The translations under genes were made by a program, and so were the position numbers. Of a stretch of DNA of 9,448 nt, positions 6,795 to 9,448 are shown one piece after another (the first letter of the stretch is position 1; each line of letters starts with the position of its first letter). The DNA is taken from NCBI GenBank assembly GCA_027858555.1, contig JAQICP010000245.1, forward strand, positions 1-9,448, in the 5' to 3' direction. The notes beneath the pieces were generated by a model. The model made no database searches and was not told the origin of the DNA. It worked only from the letters and a program-made list of their open reading frames with translations. The DNA comes from Vallitaleaceae bacterium (GTDB lineage: Bacteria > Bacillota > Clostridia > Lachnospirales > Vallitaleaceae).

Positions 6795-6812
6795 GGATTA
6801 AATGATTAATCC
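6795..6812. repeat. Short perfect inverted repeat over the end of the ECF S component gene
   Basis: GGATTAA, a 4-base loop and TTAATCC form a 7-bp perfect stem. The right arm contains the stop codon of the minus-strand gene. The stem is AT-rich and has no adjacent T run, so it is at best a weak terminator. Confidence 0.35.
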
Positions 6813-7546
6813 AGCTTCACATATTTATTCACAGGCTTTATTAGATTCACAATAATGATGCCTACCATGAATTGCATTATGTTTAGAGGAATACTTATAA
6901 TCGGTAGATATAAACTGCCATACAAAACCACTTCTGTTATGTAGTATAGAACCACCATCAGCGAACCAGCTACCACATATGAGATATTGAGAGTCAATGA
7001 TATTTCTTTTTTCTGAGTCATACTCACAACTTTATATAGGACAACCAGTATAAGGGGTATAGCCATACTGATAATGACGATCATTAGTCGATCACTATTC
7101 TTAGGGTTTAATAGTTCTGTAATCATATCGAAAAATGGATGCTCACCAGTCAGACTATCTGTTGACGTCGTATATAGAGACCTCACTAACAAGATAAAGC
7201 CACTCCACAGAATGATATAACTAAAAGTCAGGATCGTATTCATATATTTTGAGTCCCGTTTTAAGTAAGCGTAACCAACGATGAAAGCCATGGCACCTTT
7301 TGTAATCAGTGTAGGAAGAGCCCACACAGCATAGCCAGAGACCACATCAGCAAGTGCTGAACCGATACCTGCAGCAAGAGCGCCATATACGGGGCCAAGT
7401 ATGATGCCCGATAACATGACAAAACCATCACCTAAATGAATATAACCACCAGTTGACGAGATTGGTATTTTAATAATGAAAGTGCCGATAAATGAAAGTG
7501 CCATCATCAGTCCGGTATATGCCATGCGTTTTGTACTAGTATTCAT
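6806..7546 (-). CDS. ECF transporter S component, probably for a vitamin B6-type substrate
   Basis: The 246-aa membrane protein would be the substrate-binding S subunit of an energy-coupling factor importer, using a shared EcfA-EcfA'-EcfT module encoded elsewhere. The N-terminal half fits the family well: MAYTGLMMALSFIGT, GGYIHLGDGFVMLSG (33-47), GPVYGALAAGIGSALADVVSG (51-71) and PTLITKGAMAFIVG (78-91). The C-terminal half from about 188 also fits, ending in a typical last span. Residues about 101-178 look like an insertion with an additional membrane pair, which makes it longer than the usual 170-200 residues. The start has a strong site AGAGGTGA 5 bases upstream. Divergence from a MocR/PdxR-like regulator, and no room for a thiamine or other riboswitch in the 95-base gap, favour pyridoxine-type uptake (PdxU-like) over hydroxymethylpyrimidine. 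Substrate is inferred, not shown. Confidence 0.87.
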   Translation of the reverse strand: MNTSTKRMAYTGLMMALSFIGTFIIKIPISSTGGYIHLGDGFVMLSGIILGPVYGALAAGIGSALADVVSGYAVWALPTLITKGAMAFIVGYAYLKRDSKYMNTILTFSYIILWSGFILLVRSLYTTSTDSLTGEHPFFDMITELLNPKNSDRLMIVIISMAIPLILVVLYKVVSMTQKKEISLTLNISYVVAGSLMVVLYYITEVVLYGSLYLPIISIPLNIMQFMVGIIIVNLIKPVNKYVKLD

Positions 7547-7557
7547 ATAATCACCTC

Positions 7558-7585
7558 TTGAAATTTCTTTGATTGAGTATATAAT
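7558..7585 (+). promoter_or_regulatory. Promoter for the MocR/PdxR-like regulator
   Basis: TTGAAA (7558-7563) and a perfect TATAAT (7580-7585) are 16 bp apart. Transcription should start near 7592, about 50 bases before the start codon. The -35 touches the ribosome binding site of the divergent ECF gene, so the two transcripts overlap at their starts. On the minus strand TATTAT and TATACT boxes exist in the same region but no good -35, as would fit an activator-dependent promoter. Confidence 0.65.
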
Positions 7586-7602
7586 AGACCATAAGTGACA
7601 TG

Positions 7603-7644
7603 ATTAAAAGGGTCAGTATATCGAATATTAAAGGGGACACTATG
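7603..7644 (+). promoter_or_regulatory. Direct repeat between promoter and start codon, candidate regulator site
   Basis: The 18-base copies at 7603-7620 and 7627-7644 match at 14 positions, with a core ATTAAA(A/G)GGG, and start 24 bp apart. The second copy includes the AAAGGGG ribosome binding site and start codon of the regulator. MocR-type dimers often bind paired direct repeats, so autorepression is plausible. The second core may simply be the ribosome binding site. Confidence 0.35.
7630..7636 (+). promoter_or_regulatory. Ribosome binding site deciding the start at 7642
   Basis: AAAGGGG lies 5 bases before ATG 7642. The earlier in-frame ATG at 7600 has no good site and lies only about 8 bases from the predicted transcription start. 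From 7642 the protein begins close to the GntR domain, as usual in the family. Confidence 0.7.
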
Positions 7645-9285
7645 GGGCAAGATCTGAAATATAGAAAATTATATCATGAAATCAAAGAGAACATACTGGT
7701 AGGTGCCTATCCCTTGGATGAAACGCTACCATCTATTAGAAAGCTGTCATCATCCTTGCATCTAAGCAAAACAACCATAGAAAATGCATATAATCAGTTA
7801 CTCCTTGAAGGGTATGTATATGCTATTCAAGGGGTTGGTTATTATGCCAATCAATTAGCCAGAACTCATAATTTGGAAAGCCAAGTCGGTTATGACAGCC
7901 CAGATAACTACGACAACCTAGCTGTCTACGATAGCATAGACAACTCAGCTGGCTTAAAAAGCCCAGACAGATTAAGTAGCTTGAACGGATTGCAACCAGA
8001 TGGCAATCAGCGTGATGATAGGGAACGTATATCCAGATTGCATAGTAAAAATAATCAAATAGAATATATAGAAGAGGATGGGCATAAATATATTGCTGAT
8101 ATGGCGTCAACCAAAATCTATGATTTCCGGAGAGAATATGTGGATTCTGAGGCCTTTGACATGCGGGTTTGGAAGCGGCACATCAATCATGTCCTAACCA
8201 ATATGAGTGATCAATTAATTCTGCCAGTAGATGACGCAGGTGAAATGTCCCTTCGTAGAGCAATAGCTCAGTACATATATTTGGCTAGAGGGATTGAAGT
8301 GATTTCAGAAGATATCTATATAGATGCGGGGATACAAAGCTTGTTGACTAAATTAATTGCAATTATCAGACCGTCTATTGATGGATTAGCTATTGAAGAT
8401 CCAGGTTTTTCTAAGGTGAGGGATTTGTTCGAGTATCACGGATGTCCCATCAATCCAGTACCGCTAACAAGAGATGGTATTGATATGAAGGTACTTAGAC
8501 ATTTGAGCAAACAGGTATGTTATGTCAGTCCAGCTCACCAATTTCCGACAGGGAAAGTCATGCAAATTGAAAACAGATATCAGTTGATGAATTGGGCTAA
8601 TGAATCAGATAGTTATATATTGGAAGATGATTATAATGCAGAACTCAGATATGATCTTTTTCCTGTGCCATCATTAAAAAGTATGGACCAAAAGGATAGG
8701 GTCATCTATCTGGGATCTTTTTCGACCTATCTCCTGCCTGCTATAAGAATCAGTTATATCATCTTACCTAAAGGATTACAAGAAGCATTTCAGCATGTAA
8801 GATATGCAGGGTCTGCCTCCAAATTGGAGCAATTGGCTTTTGCTCATATGATCGAGACAGGTGATTATAGACGGCATATCAATCGTATGAAGAAACATTA
8901 TGCCAAGAAGACTGATTACATTCACCAGGTACTAGTGAAAGAACTAAAAGGTTTGGGGACAATTATTAAGAATCAATCAGGTCTGAACGTATTGATACGA
9001 TTGGATAAACTAGAGCAATTAGGAAAAGGTGAAGAGGAGAGGCTATCTATAGAATCCTTTGAAAAAGACATTATCATTAGGGCCAGAGAGCAGGGCATCC
9101 ACATAAGTGGACTGCATGAATATACCTATGCAAGTGCTTATGCAGGTGCCAATGAAAGTGCCCACGTAAGCGTTTATGAAGGCGTAGAGGCACCTACTTT
9201 GGTGCTCAATTACAGGGGTATTGAGATAGATGTAATCGAATCAGCAATACACCGTTTAAAGGAGATTTTTGAAGTGATATCATAG
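7642..9285 (+). CDS. MocR/PdxR-like GntR-family regulator with aminotransferase-like domain lacking the PLP lysine
   Basis: The 547-aa protein joins an N-terminal GntR winged helix (about 1-70, with LPSIRKLSSSLHLSKTTIENAYNQLLLEGY) to a fold-type I aminotransferase-like domain (about 155-547), the MocR layout used by PdxR and GabR. In these, pyridoxal phosphate binds a lysine in a G(T/S)FSK motif. Here the motif is GSFST, with Thr362 (codon ACC at 8725) in place of lysine. Other cofactor contacts look intact: SPAHQFPTG (297-305), DDY (329-331), S359, S361 and R369. The domain linker (about 71-150) is long and contains an 18-bp repeat; residues 496-515 are a 4-residue repeat insertion. Divergence from the ECF S component suggests it controls that gene and itself. 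It could sense non-covalently bound PLP, another ligand, or nothing. Family assignment is firm, function is inferred. Confidence 0.9.
   Translation: MGQDLKYRKLYHEIKENILVGAYPLDETLPSIRKLSSSLHLSKTTIENAYNQLLLEGYVYAIQGVGYYANQLARTHNLESQVGYDSPDNYDNLAVYDSIDNSAGLKSPDRLSSLNGLQPDGNQRDDRERISRLHSKNNQIEYIEEDGHKYIADMASTKIYDFRREYVDSEAFDMRVWKRHINHVLTNMSDQLILPVDDAGEMSLRRAIAQYIYLARGIEVISEDIYIDAGIQSLLTKLIAIIRPSIDGLAIEDPGFSKVRDLFEYHGCPINPVPLTRDGIDMKVLRHLSKQVCYVSPAHQFPTGKVMQIENRYQLMNWANESDSYILEDDYNAELRYDLFPVPSLKSMDQKDRVIYLGSFSTYLLPAIRISYIILPKGLQEAFQHVRYAGSASKLEQLAFAHMIETGDYRRHINRMKKHYAKKTDYIHQVLVKELKGLGTIIKNQSGLNVLIRLDKLEQLGKGEEERLSIESFEKDIIIRAREQGIHISGLHEYTYASAYAGANESAHVSVYEGVEAPTLVLNYRGIEIDVIESAIHRLKEIFEVIS
7891..7944 (+). 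repeat. Degenerate 18-bp repeats in the regulator's linker
   Basis: Three consecutive 18-bp units encode YDSPDN, YDNLAV and YDSIDN. The first and third match at 13 of 18 bases; the middle one is more diverged. They lie in the flexible linker between the DNA-binding and aminotransferase-like domains, where length change is tolerated. Confidence 0.55.
9127..9186 (+). repeat. 12-bp in-frame tandem repeat near the regulator's C-terminus
   Basis: Five 4-codon units encode YASA, YAGA, NESA, HVSV and YEGV (residues 496-515). They form a small, Ala/Ser/Gly-rich insertion in the C-terminal small domain, between SGLHEYT and the strand LVLNYRG. The period keeps the frame. Confidence 0.7.
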
Positions 9286-9395
9286 GTAAAAAAGATAGGT
9301 AAATACATAGCAAAGCACACAGATAAATACGCAGATAAAATACATAGCTAAATACATAGATCAATACGTAGATCTATACATAAATTAATATATGG
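9286..9395. repeat. 12-bp degenerate tandem repeat array directly after the regulator stop codon
   Basis: Nine units, seven of 12 bases proper at this length plus expanded 13-base ones at 9286 and 9335, follow the pattern (A/G/C)TAAATACATAG. Unit starts are 9286, 9299, 9311, 9323, 9335, 9348, 9360, 9372 and 9384, becoming more diverged at the end. The array begins at the first base after the TAG. The rest of the window (9396-9448) holds no recognisable gene. Confidence 0.85.
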
Positions 9396-9448
9396 ATGAA
9401 AAAGTTTAGGTGAAAAGTATTATATAAAAGACAGAAAAGGCATTGACC

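Noticed and set aside
7600..7641. Longer start for the regulator at ATG 7600
   Set aside because: It lies about 8 bases from the predicted transcription start and lacks a ribosome binding site; ATG 7642 has AAAGGGG.
9286..9395. 12-bp repeats as a replication or plasmid iteron origin
   Set aside because: No rep gene or AT-rich/DnaA-box context is visible; units are too degenerate to claim iterons.

Overview
The window looks like a piece of a low-GC Firmicutes chromosome, most likely from the class Clostridia. The clues are AT-rich codon use, strong AGGAGG-like ribosome binding sites, near-consensus sigma-A promoters, small VanZ and DUF-type membrane proteins, an ECF vitamin transporter S component and a MocR/PdxR-type regulator. 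The genus cannot be named from the sequence. I see no rRNA, tRNA, CRISPR array, insertion sequence or phage gene.

Layout. (1) 74-3181: a soluble sensor histidine kinase with five PAS domains, followed without a gap and in the same frame by a lone receiver domain. Only one TAA codon separates them, so together they have the layout of a hybrid histidine kinase cut in its linker. (2) 3291-5109: an operon of a GyrI-like effector-binding protein carrying a large helical, tandem-repeat insertion and an AraC-family regulator with its own GyrI-like C-terminal domain. The two genes overlap by 11 bases and lie behind an imperfect direct repeat that may be the operator. (3) 5156-6652: a clear promoter followed by four closely spaced genes for small membrane proteins (53 aa, 79 aa, a VanZ-family protein with a Lys/Ala-rich repeat tail, and a 112-aa DUF6142-like protein). 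(4) 6806-9285: a divergent pair, an ECF transporter S component (minus strand) and a MocR/PdxR-like regulator (plus strand), sharing a short intergenic region with a promoter and a direct repeat. The family combination suggests vitamin B6 (or related vitamin) uptake and its control, but the regulator lacks the lysine that normally binds pyridoxal phosphate.

A recurring theme is short tandem repeats of different unit lengths (12, 14, 18, 45 and about 54 bp), found inside interdomain linkers, in protein tails and directly after stop codons. They do not share a sequence, so they look like local replication-slippage expansions in tolerant places rather than copies of one element.

No gene here forms an obvious new defence or biosynthetic system. 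The best leads are the regulator without its PLP lysine, the split hybrid kinase, and the repeat-inserted GyrI-like protein paired with an AraC regulator.
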